Source of the DNA: JAOAFX01 sp965649105
Lineage (GTDB): Bacteria > Hydrothermota > Tepidihabitantia > SM23-42 > JAOAFX01
Direction of reading: 5' to 3'
Length of the DNA stretch: 7,052 bases
NCBI GenBank assembly: GCA_965649105.1
Contig: CBFGJP010000106.1
Coordinates: 1 to 7,052, forward strand
The notes beneath the pieces are model-generated. The model searched no databases and was not told the origin of the DNA. It saw only the letters and a program-made list of their open reading frames with translations. Position 1 is the first letter of the stretch. The number at the start of each line of letters is the position of its first letter. Position numbers and translations under genes: made by a program. Below are positions 6,792-7,052 of this stretch, piece after piece.

Positions 6792-7052
6792 CTATTTTGC
6801 TGGTTTGGTATATAAAAGTTTTTCCAGTTCGTCAATCTTTGTGATTACTGCATTTTTGTTGATTAGGTTGGGTGAAAGTTTTAGATATGTTTTATATTCA
6901 ATAATTGCCTCTTTGTATCTTCTGGTGCGACTATAAAGATCACCCAATGAAGCATGGGGTGCCGGATAATAAGGATTGATGGAGATTGCTTTTCTATAAT
7001 ACTGTTCGGCTTTATCCCATATACCCTGACGGTAATAAAAATGACCCAGATT
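6792..7052 (-). CDS. TPR-repeat protein, C-terminal part only (partial)
   Basis: An open frame enters from the right window edge and ends at a TAG at 6792-6794, giving 86 visible residues. They contain two tetratricopeptide repeats. The first begins NLGHFYYRQGIWDKAEQYY (its first three positions lie outside the window), and the second runs from about residue 32 with ASLGDLYSRTRRYKEAIIEY. The equivalent NLG and SLG positions are exactly 34 residues apart, as expected for TPR. A short Lys-rich helical tail (about 62-86) ends the protein. TPR domains are protein-binding scaffolds, and the partner and cell location cannot be told without the N-terminus, which may hold a signal peptide or more repeats. 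It is on the same strand as ileS with a 46-base gap, but ileS appears to have its own promoter, so a shared function is not implied. Confidence 0.88.
   Translation of the reverse strand, partial: NLGHFYYRQGIWDKAEQYYRKAISINPYYPAPHASLGDLYSRTRRYKEAIIEYKTYLKLSPNLINKNAVITKIDELEKLLYTKPAK

Overview
The window is AT-rich bacterial DNA with tightly packed genes and no mobile element, RNA gene or CRISPR array that I can see. A lipoprotein-like TonB-domain protein suggests a two-membrane (Gram-negative-type) bacterium. None of the three gene starts that can be judged has a Shine-Dalgarno sequence. The isoleucyl-tRNA synthetase is of the long, eukaryote-like bacterial type (IleRS2). Together these fit a deep-branching, probably uncultured bacterial lineage better than a well-known model group, but I cannot name the phylum from sequence alone.

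Left half (1-3502, + strand): three genes run in one direction with gaps of 21 and 9 bases, so they look like an operon whose promoter lies outside the window. The first is the 3' part of a long coiled-coil protein. The second is a YitT-family inner-membrane protein. The third is a small probable lipoprotein with a TonB C-terminal fold followed by an unrecognised helical extension. The shared function is unknown; two of the three would be envelope proteins, and the coiled-coil protein has no visible enzymatic domain.

Right half (3527-7052, - strand): a complete ileS (1072 aa) faces the operon tail to tail across a 24-base gap. It is preceded by the 3' end of a TPR-repeat protein gene on the same strand. 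In the 46 bases between these two genes there is a near-consensus sigma-70-type promoter whose predicted start point falls at the ileS start codon, so ileS is probably read from a leaderless mRNA.

The most notable point is in ileS: the class I signature HIGH is replaced by GVHH, and KMSKS by EMHKS. The exchange of the first and third HIGH residues matches the GXHH form described for a subset of IleRS2 enzymes and linked to very high mupirocin resistance. It is known in principle but rare. I found no convincing wholly new system in this window.
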